Shown: positions 1-7,262 of the stretch, one piece after another | Layout: every line of letters starts with the position of its first letter | How positions within the stretch are numbered: position 1 is the first letter of the stretch | Assembly (NCBI GenBank): GCA_022565195.1 | Contig: JADFJZ010000042.1 | Coordinates: forward strand, 1-8,285 | Source of the DNA: Planctomycetota bacterium | GTDB lineage: Bacteria > Planctomycetota > Phycisphaerae > UBA1845 > CAIVHJ01 | DNA length: 8,285 nt | Direction: 5' to 3' | The notes under the pieces: model-generated | Told to the model about the DNA's origin: nothing | The model's input: only the letters and a program-made list of their open reading frames with translations | The model's database searches: none | Position numbers and translations under genes: made by a program

Positions 1-1
1 G

Positions 2-1228
2 CCGCCCATGAGATTTGCGTTCGAGGCAGCAAGCCACTGGGGCGTTAGAGCGTCCGCGTCCGATTCCTGGCCTGCCGCGCCACCGGAGCTGCGCCGGCAA
101 CAGTTGGGTGTGTCCCTGCTGAACAGAATGACTCAGGCTTGGCGTGAACGGGATGCCGAGGAATACATTGCGCTATTCGAAGGAACGACGCGTGACGTGC
201 AGTCCGCCGCCGACATGTTCACGCGCATCGAACAGAGCGGGGCTCAGTTTCAAATCACCGCCCGTGAGGATCTGGACTCCAATGTCGTTTTGTACGTCGA
301 GATTTCCTCCGATGCCGAAGGGTATTCACGGAAGGCCTTCGAATTCGTGGTTCGGGAGGAAGGCCTGGTCTGGAACGCACGCAGTGAAGACACGGGTGTG
401 TCTGGCGACCCATTGTGGGTGATCGCGGGGGACGCTTATCAGGCCTTGGCCGCGCGCCTGACCAGCGCGACAGCGGATGGGATCGACAGCATCGAGTCAG
501 ATTTCACTGCTGGGCTGCGGCAGGACATGTCAAACGATGAGCGCGAGCGAATCCAGCGTTGGATCGCTGCACTGCGGTCTGCCGGGCAGTTGTTCGAGCC
601 TGCCTCGTCGGAGTTCCTCTGCGGTTTCCCCCTGCGCGCAACGTTGCGTAAGGCTGCCGCGAAGCGGGCCACGCCCGCTGGCGGGCCGATGATGTTTCAC
701 TTGCTGACCATGCCCGGATCGCCGGCCAACCTCGTGTATGTTCAGGAGCGCGAAGTGCAAGTTGCGGACATTCAGACATTGTGGCCCCACACGCGTGTGT
801 CACGTCGGCGTGGCGATCAGCCTTGGCGGCTGTGGAGCGAGATCACTGGAGCGCCGCCGCGCGATCAAGTGGTCGGCCTGAATCTTGCGGAGGCGGCTGA
901 GTTGGCGAACGAGCTGGACTGCGAGATCCCGACGCTGGCGGAATGGCGCCGCGCCGTCGAGCAAATCCCCGACGCAAAGGACATGGATTTTGTGGGCGGC
1001 GTGTGGGAGCTTTGCAGCGACAGCACGGAACAGAGCGCCGTTACGATCGTCGGGGGCTGCTGGCATGATCACGATGCCGACGTTCAGGCCGCCGGGATCA
1101 AGACCGCTGAGTCAACGACAGCGCCGGCACGGTTCGGCACCATTGGTTTTCGGTTGTGCAAACGCTTCAGTGTTCCCAGCGAGGCCTTGGCGGCGGCATC
1201 AGGAGATACAAGCGCAAGTGCCCCATAG
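2..1228 (+). CDS. FGE/SUMF1-like domain protein next to T6SS genes (5' end possibly outside window)
   Basis: The frame is open to the left edge. The first ATG is at base 8, but too little upstream sequence is present to see a ribosome binding site, so the true start may lie outside; residues here count from that ATG (406 aa). The C-terminal part, about residues 240-390, has the pattern of the formylglycine-generating-enzyme/sulfatase-modifying-factor fold: IPTLAEW at 307-313 (family LPTEAEW), GGVWEL at 330-335 (family G.V.EW), VGGCW at 348-352 (family RGGSW) and IGFRL at 379-383. The paired cysteines of true formylglycine-generating enzymes are absent downstream of GGCW, so oxidase activity is unlikely and a binding or scaffold role is more likely. 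The N-terminal half (about 35-150) is unassigned; the stretch around WRERDAEEYIALFE vaguely recalls NTF2-like folds. No signal peptide is visible. Its position upstream of tssL/tssM on the same strand suggests a T6SS accessory or signalling role, which is inference. Confidence 0.7.
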   Translation, partial: PPMRFAFEAASHWGVRASASDSWPAAPPELRRQQLGVSLLNRMTQAWRERDAEEYIALFEGTTRDVQSAADMFTRIEQSGAQFQITAREDLDSNVVLYVEISSDAEGYSRKAFEFVVREEGLVWNARSEDTGVSGDPLWVIAGDAYQALAARLTSATADGIDSIESDFTAGLRQDMSNDERERIQRWIAALRSAGQLFEPASSEFLCGFPLRATLRKAAAKRATPAGGPMMFHLLTMPGSPANLVYVQEREVQVADIQTLWPHTRVSRRRGDQPWRLWSEITGAPPRDQVVGLNLAEAAELANELDCEIPTLAEWRRAVEQIPDAKDMDFVGGVWELCSDSTEQSAVTIVGGCWHDHDADVQAAGIKTAESTTAPARFGTIGFRLCKRFSVPSEALAAASGDTSASAP

Positions 1229-1379
1229 CATTGCGTAACAAGCAAGCCTCTTGGCCCGCTGCGGCGTGCTCCGGACGGAACTCATTGTGGCTGCCTGCTT
1301 TGCACGATAACACAGTTGGAAACGCTCATACGTTCGCAGAAGGCAGACCCGCCGGCGGCTGCGACGAGGAACAGGGCCA

Positions 1380-2009
1380 ATGTCACAGGAACCCAACCAA
1401 GCTCAGCAAGGAATCAATCCGTCATCGGGCGGCGAAGTAGCGGCTGCGCTGAAGTCGCACTTGCCTTGGCTTGGGGACATCCGTCCCGCGAGCGAGGAAG
1501 CGACAGCACAGAAAGCGGCCGAGTCGCTGGCCATTCTGGTCGGCGTTCTCAAGCGAATCGAACAGACGATCCACTCGCAGCTCGAAGTTCTGAGTAAGAA
1601 TCATCCGCCAATCAAATCGATGGCGGAGACTGTTCAAAATCAGGGCTTGCTCGATATTGAAAACGTGCTGCGGGTGGTGCTGGGCTCCGACAGTCCGCGG
1701 ATGAACCGCTTGGCCAACTATGGCAATCTCTTGTTGCGCTGGTCTTCGGCGATGATGGCCGGCGTGCAGACAACAGTCATGGAGTTGCCGAGCGAACTGG
1801 ATCAGGCGCTCAACCCTGATGATTGGAATGTCGAGAAGAAACGCTGGTCGGCTGAAGCAGAGGCGTTTTGGAACCATTACAAGTTTGTGATTCGACACGA
1901 CCTCCCGCTGACCCTCGGGGACCGTATGAAAGAAATACAAGCTCAGAAAACACTCGATGCTTACGCACTGCTTGGCAGTGAACAATCGACCGAACCGCCT
2001 AAGGATTGA
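1380..2009 (+). CDS. Putative T6SS accessory protein resembling the TagH C-terminal domain, no FHA domain
   Basis: This 209-residue soluble protein has no signal peptide or membrane segment. The start is supported by GAGGA at 1366-1370, nine bases before the ATG. I cannot assign it firmly. Its layout resembles the C-terminal domain of T6SS FHA proteins (TagH/Fha): a helical segment with IENVLRVVLG, then AMMAGVQ at residues 124-130 (TagH-like A.LAGM...), then RWSAEAEAFWNHYK at 155-168 (TagH-like K..LW..Y...Y), then a closing DRMKEIQAQKTLDAYALL at 181-198 (TagH-like F..AYE.Q). The first 40 residues are polar and probably disordered. The phosphothreonine-binding FHA domain that normally precedes this module is missing. 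It lies 39 bp upstream of tssL on the same strand, consistent with one operon. The TagH relation is remote pattern matching from memory; it may instead be a lineage-specific T6SS protein. Confidence 0.6.
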   Translation: MSQEPNQAQQGINPSSGGEVAAALKSHLPWLGDIRPASEEATAQKAAESLAILVGVLKRIEQTIHSQLEVLSKNHPPIKSMAETVQNQGLLDIENVLRVVLGSDSPRMNRLANYGNLLLRWSSAMMAGVQTTVMELPSELDQALNPDDWNVEKKRWSAEAEAFWNHYKFVIRHDLPLTLGDRMKEIQAQKTLDAYALLGSEQSTEPPKD

Positions 2010-2048
2010 ACGGCGCCCGGATGAGGCGCGCAAATAGAGAGCCAATCA

Positions 2049-2768
2049 ATGCCCTCACCATTGACGGACATCGCGAATCAAGTATTTCTCTTTGTGACGG
2101 CGTTCAAGCGCAAGGCGGCGCGCGGCACGCCGCCGCCCGGCGACGCCCTGCACGGGGAAGCATTGAAGCTCTTCAAGGATCTTGATCAGACCGCGCAGCG
2201 CGACCCTGCCGTCGCGCAAACATGGGATTCAGCCAGGCGGGCGCTGGTCTACCTGGTGGACGAAGTGATGACCACCACCGAATGGGAACACCGTGGATGG
2301 TGGGATGAACACGTGCTCGAGAGCCAAGTTCTCAAAAATCCGCAGAAGATGCGCGGCATCCTGTTCTTCGACGAACTTGCCAAGGCCAAGAAGATGGCCG
2401 GCGAGTCCGCAAAAACCCAGTCCCAGGGGACGAGCGATCTATTGGCCGTCTTTTATTGCTGCCTGCGCTTCGGTTTCGAGGGCAAGTTCGCCGGGCAGCC
2501 TCAGGAGATCGAACGCGAGGCACAGGAGTTGTGGGACTTGATCGGTGGCGATGCTCCCGCTCAGGCGCGCGCCTACTTCGATCAAGCCTACCGCTACACC
2601 GTCGAAGTTCCTCCGAGCTATGAAGGCACTTTGCGCCTGGCCACGCTGGCCGCCGCCGGTGTGGGGTTGATCATCCTGCTGTTTGGATTTCGGGCGGTGT
2701 TGTGGAATGAACTATTGGATGAGCTCAACGACGCCGCGACGCGCGCCGGCACGTTTTTCGGCGCTTAG
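2049..2768 (+). CDS. tssL: T6SS inner-membrane protein TssL (DotU/IcmH family)
   Basis: TssL is the C-tail-anchored inner-membrane subunit of the T6SS TssJ-TssL-TssM complex; its cytoplasmic helical hook contacts the baseplate protein TssK. The 239-residue length is normal for TssL proteins without a peptidoglycan-binding extension. The family signature is clear at residues 131-147: a hydrophobic run, YCCL, then GFEGKF (family CL.LGFeGKY), followed by a glutamate-rich segment like that preceding LY..L in DotU proteins. A single membrane helix spans about 197-214, followed by a short 25-residue tail with no OmpA-like domain. GAGAG at 2037-2041 precedes the ATG by seven bases. The gene lies 39 bp after the previous gene and 90 bp before tssM, the usual tssL-tssM order. 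No TssJ lipoprotein or TssK gene is visible in the window. Confidence 0.9.
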   Translation: MPSPLTDIANQVFLFVTAFKRKAARGTPPPGDALHGEALKLFKDLDQTAQRDPAVAQTWDSARRALVYLVDEVMTTTEWEHRGWWDEHVLESQVLKNPQKMRGILFFDELAKAKKMAGESAKTQSQGTSDLLAVFYCCLRFGFEGKFAGQPQEIEREAQELWDLIGGDAPAQARAYFDQAYRYTVEVPPSYEGTLRLATLAAAGVGLIILLFGFRAVLWNELLDELNDAATRAGTFFGA

Positions 2769-2825
2769 GGACTGAGGACTGAGGAATTTTGCGCATTCCG
2801 CATTCTGAAATCTGAAATCTGAAAT
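2769..2825. repeat. Three adjacent 7-bp tandem repeats in the tssL-tssM spacer
   Basis: Directly after the tssL stop lie three different short tandem arrays, each with a 7-base period: GGACTGA twice plus GGA (2769-2785), GCATTCC/GCATTCT (2793-2806) and CTGAAAT three times (2805-2825). The spacer is much more AT-rich than the flanking genes. Heptanucleotide short tandem repeats are known in intergenic regions of some bacteria, notably cyanobacteria. These repeats have no assigned function. They sit between two co-oriented genes and leave the tssM ribosome binding site (AGGA, 2848-2851) intact. Confidence 0.85.
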
Positions 2826-2858
2826 TCTTGCCGGTCGCTTGCGACTCAGGATTAGCAA

Positions 2859-5800
2859 ATGGAAGGTCTCATTCGAGCATTTCGAGGTTTGCCGAGTTGG
2901 GCGAAATACACGGCGCTGTGGGTCTGCGTGGCGCTGCCCGTCGCCCTCGCGCACGACCAACTGCCGCGCGATATGTCCTGGGCGATCATCGTCGGCATGA
3001 CTGCCTTCCTGCTGACGCTTTACGGAGTCCATAGTGCGATCGGACTGATGGACAAGAGCCGCGGCGCTCGGCTGGACAAGGAAATCAAAGACCAGACCAC
3101 AGGCCCCTCACGCCTGGAATTCGCCGAGAAAGAAAAGGAATACAAGAAGAAGTGGCTGGAGGGCATCGAAAAGCTCGAGAAGAGCAAAATCTCGCTCTAT
3201 CAATTGCCGTGGTACCTCTTGCTGGGCGAACCCGGCGGCGGCAAGACCATGACGCTGCTCAACAGCGGCATGGATTTCCCTCTGGGCAAAGAGGAGTTGC
3301 CCGGCTTCGGCGGCACGCGGAATTACAATTGGTGGTTCACCAATTACGCGGTCATCCTCGATACCGCCGGCCGGCTGGTGTTCGAACAGGAAGGCACGAC
3401 CGACCGCCACGAATGGGAAGCCTTCCTGAAGCTGCTGAAGAAGCGGCGGCGCTGCCCTTTGAACGGCGTCATCATCGCCCTGCCGGCCGACAAGCTGATG
3501 TCGGACACCACCGAAGAACGCCACCAGAGCGCCAGCATACTGCGCGACCGTTTGCGGCAGATTCAGACAGTTTTGGACGTCCGGTTCCCCGTGTTTCTGT
3601 TGATCACCAAGTGTGATTTGATCGCGGGGTTCACCGAGTTTTACAACGAGCTTGATTCGCTTCAGCGAAACCAATTGTTCGGTTGGTCGCGCCCCGGCGA
3701 TTTCGACACACCGTTCGAGCCGGCCGAGTTCAAGGGAGGCTTTGAAGAACTCTATGCTCGGCTGCAGGAGTTGCGGCTGCGCTTCCTGGCCCGGCAGACC
3801 ACAGACACGGAAGCCGGCTGGATCTACACGTTTCCTGAGGCTTTTCGGGCGCTGCAGAACCGCCTCCAGGAATGTATGGATGTTTTGTTCACCAAGAACA
3901 TCTTCGCCGAGCCGTTGTTCTTCCGAGGCTTCTACTTCACCAGCTCGCTGCAGGAAGGCAAGCCGATCCTCGACCTTCTCGGCGCCAACCTCTCCGACGA
4001 AAAGCTGGAGGACTTGCGAGGCTTGTTCCCGCAATCGCGGGCCTTCTTCATTCACGACTTCTACACGCAGAAGGTCGCCAAGGAACAGGGCATGGTGTTT
4101 CGGTCGCAGAAGCACATCAAGCGCATGCGGCTGCTGAGAAACTCCACTTTGTTCTTGGGTGCGCCGCTGGCCATTGTGCTGGCGGTCTTTACGTTTTTCG
4201 GATACCGCGCCTACAGTGCCACGGTTCAGGGCCCTCGTGAGGTTGTGGCCGCCGCGGCGGACTTGATCGGCAAGTACCGCGAGAAACAGGAAGCCGGCGA
4301 GGCCTGGGCTGTGGATGTCGGCGAGACCAATGATCAGGAAGAGGCGCTGCGCCTCTCGCAGATGCTCGACGATGCGATCGAGCAAGTTCGCAGTCCGCGC
4401 GGCCTGGCGGGCTTGATGTTCTCCTCCGTCGGCCCCGAAGCAGAGACGCACATCCGCGCGATTCAACGAGAATTGATCGGCTACTGTATCCTCAGACCGG
4501 AAATCGCTGCCGTCGAGAAAGCGCTCGCCGATCCCCAAAGAAAAATCGGCCCGGAGCAGATCGATGATTTCGGCGCCGGCCTGGCGGTCTACATTCGGTG
4601 GCACTGGGGCGCGGAAGAGGCCGGATTGGCGGAATTGGCCGATCTCCGTCGGGTTGTGCCGGACGCTCCGAAAGGTGATGACCAGCGCCACGCTCGCACG
4701 AGTGTGTCTGATCAATTGAAACAGTTCGCAGGCGTTCCGGCCGGCCGATTTGCCTCGGGCCTGACCGGCAACGAAGAGCACCGACGCAAAGTAATCTTGG
4801 CGGCGCTCGACAAAGCCCACCAATACTGGCTGGCATCAATCAGCGCGGACGCCCGCCAGCGGGCCTTCCGGGGCCATGGGGATTTCGCGTGGTGGGCTTT
4901 GCTGGTGCAGCACTCCAAGGAAGTCCAGACGAGCTACGCGAAGCTCTGCGGTCTGCGGCGCGACTTCGAGGACGCGCGCAGGCCCGAATCCTTCGACTCC
5001 GTGAAGTCGGAATGGCTCAGTGCTTTTCCGGATTCGCAGCACCCCTTGCTGCTCGAGCGCGTTCGTCAACACTTGGCCGCCAACCCGCCCCGGGAGAACG
5101 GGCAGATCATTCTGCCTGAGCAGCTTGTGCAGAAGGCCCAGCAGGCCAACGCAGAGTTCTGGCAAGGCTGCTTGGCGGCGTGCCGGCAAGGCCAACGCGG
5201 GGACGACGAACCATCCGCCCGCCAACGGGCCTTCCGCGCCGCAATCACCGAGAAAATAGACACGTTCAAAGAGGATTTCAAACAGCAGATCGAGTCGGCC
5301 CGCAGCCGCTATGAGCAGGACATCGCTGCACTTGAATTCCTGCTGGTGCCCCAGCCGTCACGCTTGGCGCCTCGAAACTTCGCCTTCGTACAGGACGCCC
5401 TTAAGGTTGAACAGATCCTCAGCCGTTTGGCCGACGGCCTGAACGCGGCTTCACAGCCGAGCAGGGCACACTTGGAAAGCTGGAACAACCGCCTCGCAGA
5501 ACTGATGGAAGAGTCTCCGGACCGCGAGGATGTCAGCGTGGCCTCAGCGTGGCGACCGACCGAGCTGCGCAAGCTGGCCAATGCAGTCACGGACTCATCC
5601 AAAGCCTATCGTCTACAAGTCGTCGTCGAAGAAATCTCCGAGAAGCTCAATGAGCTGCCGGACCAGGGCCTGGCGAGTTTGATGGAGGGCCAGGATGAGC
5701 CCGCCCGGACACGACACTTTGCCGGCCTGAAGAGTCGCCACGCGGACTCGTTCCTGCTGGCCACGCTGCGCTCCAGGAAGAAACTTCAAACTACTCTGGC

Positions 5801-7262
5801 CGCCGCCGTCGATCGGGGGCTCTTGATCGACAGTGCCGAGATCGACGCCTTACTGCAACGCGGCACTGAGCAATACGTGCAGCATTATTTGGAGACCTGG
5901 TCGCAGCGCTACGATTCGTACCGCCTCCTGCCGCTGGCGGAATACGACATGCCCTTGAATTGGAACGAGTATCGCCGTTGGATGAGTGATCAAGGCACGA
6001 TCCTACGCAAGGATTATGAGGATCATCTGGGAGCCGTGACGCGAAACGTGATCAGCTTGTTTCGGTCCTCCCCGGCACAGCGGGGATCGAACGCGGAGTT
6101 GCGAGCGGAATTGCAGGAATTGCTGCCGAACGTTGATTGGCCTCGCGAGAGCCGAATGGAGCGACTGGTTCAGGCTTGCCTGTCGGCGGACCTGGTGCCG
6201 GATCTCGATCCCGTCTTGATCGACTGGCGGAGGTTTAGTCGCCGAGCCCAGGATTATCGCCTCGGCAGGCTCGATGATCTCGCGCGCGACCCAATCGAGT
6301 TTGTGCGGCTGGGCGAGAGTGTCGCTGGCGCCAAGGTGCTTGAGGGCGAATGGCTGACGACTCAACTTCAGTACATCGTCGATCACGGCCGATGGACGCT
6401 GGAGGCCGCGATCTACGACAAGCTGGCACAGGACCATTTCCGTCCGCTCCTATCAGCCCGACCGTTCGTTTTCGCGGGCGGCAGCTTCGAGAATACGGAC
6501 CCGCTCCGGCTTGGGGCGCTGCTGGATGCGGTTGCGCAAGTGCAGACCTTCGTCAATACCACGGGTGGCTCGCCGGGCGGCGAGGCTTCGGCTGGCGGCG
6601 CCCACGGGAATTGGCTGGCAGCCCTGGCGGAATGGCGGGAGTTTCTCGGCCGATCGGATTACCAAATTGAGGTAGCCTACGAGCCGCCTGTGGAAAAAAA
6701 AGATATTCTCGGCGAGTTTTACAGAGAACTGGCACTGCGCTTGCCCGGACTCACTGACAGCGGAGGCGCGGCACGCCCGGAGTTAAAGTTCGGCGTGGCC
6801 GATCCGTCTGATGCGGTGCGCTATCGCTGGCAGCCCACCAAAGGCAGAGTGGAGGTCACGCTGGGGGCGATGACTTCCCGGGCCAGCGATCTGAACGCCG
6901 AGATGGAACCCAGAATCAGCCAGTTATCGGCTGGCAAGTACGGCCTGATTCAGTTCATTCGCGAGCACGGCACGCCGGTTGATCAATCGAGAAATGACTG
7001 GCGGATCGCGCTCAGTATTGACCTCACGGGCATTAAGGGCCTGGCAAATGAAAAGCTGGACGAACCTGTACGTGCGATCAGTTTCCGGATCAAGTTCCTT
7101 GATCCCGCCGGCGGTTTGCCCGCGCCGGTGGATTGGCCGGATCTTCGCGCTCTGGGGAATAGGTCAGAAAAAAATCCCGGCCGGCCTTTAACCCGGTTTC
7201 CTGAAGAATCGGCAAGAGCAGTTCATCGGTGGTCCCCGGGTAGGTGGTGCTTTCCAGAATGA
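2859..7262 (+). CDS. tssM: T6SS membrane-complex protein TssM (IcmF family); tail runs into foreign sequence
   Basis: TssM is the large inner-membrane protein of the T6SS; its periplasmic domain reaches the outer-membrane lipoprotein TssJ. The 1467 codons exceed the roughly 1100-1300 usual for the family. Two membrane helices lie at about residues 17-36 and 45-67, then a cytoplasmic P-loop domain: Walker A GEPGGGKT at 123-130, ILDTAGR at 166-172 and TKCD at 250-253 (like the GTPase NKxD motif). Many TssM proteins have a degenerate Walker A; this one looks intact. A third helix at about 430-450 leads to a roughly 970-residue periplasmic part rich in helices. Near the C-terminus, GKYGLIQF followed by a beta-rich stretch resembles the family's final domain. 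AGGA at 2848-2851, seven bases before the ATG, supports the start. From about residue 1425 onward the reading is antisense to a sugar-dehydrogenase gene, so the native C-terminus is probably lost or replaced. The frame also carries a 571-codon antisense shadow. Confidence 0.92.
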   Translation: MEGLIRAFRGLPSWAKYTALWVCVALPVALAHDQLPRDMSWAIIVGMTAFLLTLYGVHSAIGLMDKSRGARLDKEIKDQTTGPSRLEFAEKEKEYKKKWLEGIEKLEKSKISLYQLPWYLLLGEPGGGKTMTLLNSGMDFPLGKEELPGFGGTRNYNWWFTNYAVILDTAGRLVFEQEGTTDRHEWEAFLKLLKKRRRCPLNGVIIALPADKLMSDTTEERHQSASILRDRLRQIQTVLDVRFPVFLLITKCDLIAGFTEFYNELDSLQRNQLFGWSRPGDFDTPFEPAEFKGGFEELYARLQELRLRFLARQTTDTEAGWIYTFPEAFRALQNRLQECMDVLFTKNIFAEPLFFRGFYFTSSLQEGKPILDLLGANLSDEKLEDLRGLFPQSRAFFIHDFYTQKVAKEQGMVFRSQKHIKRMRLLRNSTLFLGAPLAIVLAVFTFFGYRAYSATVQGPREVVAAAADLIGKYREKQEAGEAWAVDVGETNDQEEALRLSQMLDDAIEQVRSPRGLAGLMFSSVGPEAETHIRAIQRELIGYCILRPEIAAVEKALADPQRKIGPEQIDDFGAGLAVYIRWHWGAEEAGLAELADLRRVVPDAPKGDDQRHARTSVSDQLKQFAGVPAGRFASGLTGNEEHRRKVILAALDKAHQYWLASISADARQRAFRGHGDFAWWALLVQHSKEVQTSYAKLCGLRRDFEDARRPESFDSVKSEWLSAFPDSQHPLLLERVRQHLAANPPRENGQIILPEQLVQKAQQANAEFWQGCLAACRQGQRGDDEPSARQRAFRAAITEKIDTFKEDFKQQIESARSRYEQDIAALEFLLVPQPSRLAPRNFAFVQDALKVEQILSRLADGLNAASQPSRAHLESWNNRLAELMEESPDREDVSVASAWRPTELRKLANAVTDSSKAYRLQVVVEEISEKLNELPDQGLASLMEGQDEPARTRHFAGLKSRHADSFLLATLRSRKKLQTTLAAAVDRGLLIDSAEIDALLQRGTEQYVQHYLETWSQRYDSYRLLPLAEYDMPLNWNEYRRWMSDQGTILRKDYEDHLGAVTRNVISLFRSSPAQRGSNAELRAELQELLPNVDWPRESRMERLVQACLSADLVPDLDPVLIDWRRFSRRAQDYRLGRLDDLARDPIEFVRLGESVAGAKVLEGEWLTTQLQYIVDHGRWTLEAAIYDKLAQDHFRPLLSARPFVFAGGSFENTDPLRLGALLDAVAQVQTFVNTTGGSPGGEASAGGAHGNWLAALAEWREFLGRSDYQIEVAYEPPVEKKDILGEFYRELALRLPGLTDSGGAARPELKFGVADPSDAVRYRWQPTKGRVEVTLGAMTSRASDLNAEMEPRISQLSAGKYGLIQFIREHGTPVDQSRNDWRIALSIDLTGIKGLANEKLDEPVRAISFRIKFLDPAGGLPAPVDWPDLRALGNRSEKNPGRPLTRFPEESARAVHRWSPGRWCFPE

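Noticed and set aside
1229..1379. Possible small gene, terminator or promoter between the FGE-like gene and the next gene
   Set aside because: No hairpin with a T run, no convincing -35/-10 pair and no small frame with a ribosome binding site could be supported; only the GAGGA before 1380 is credible.
1422..2045. 207-codon - strand frame opposite the TagH-C-like gene
   Set aside because: It is antisense to a + strand gene with a good ribosome binding site and operon spacing; its Arg/His/Gln-rich translation looks like a shadow.
3108..4823. 571-codon open frame on the - strand inside tssM
   Set aside because: It is fully antisense to the well-supported TssM N-terminal region. It has a low-complexity composition typical of the reverse frame of high-GC codons and matches no recognisable family.
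6003..6437. 144-codon - strand frame inside tssM
   Set aside because: Shadow of the tssM frame, with no domain and no ribosome binding context.
6694..6701. Run of eight A in tssM as a programmed slippage site
   Set aside because: The frame continues normally across it and neither alternative frame gives a sensible product; a chance run encoding Glu-Lys-Lys is enough.
7140..7262. The last 41 codons of the tssM frame as a genuine TssM tail
   Set aside because: The same bases read on the - strand give conserved dehydrogenase blocks (ESTTYPGTT lies just beyond, SPERED inside), so the + strand reading here is the shadow.
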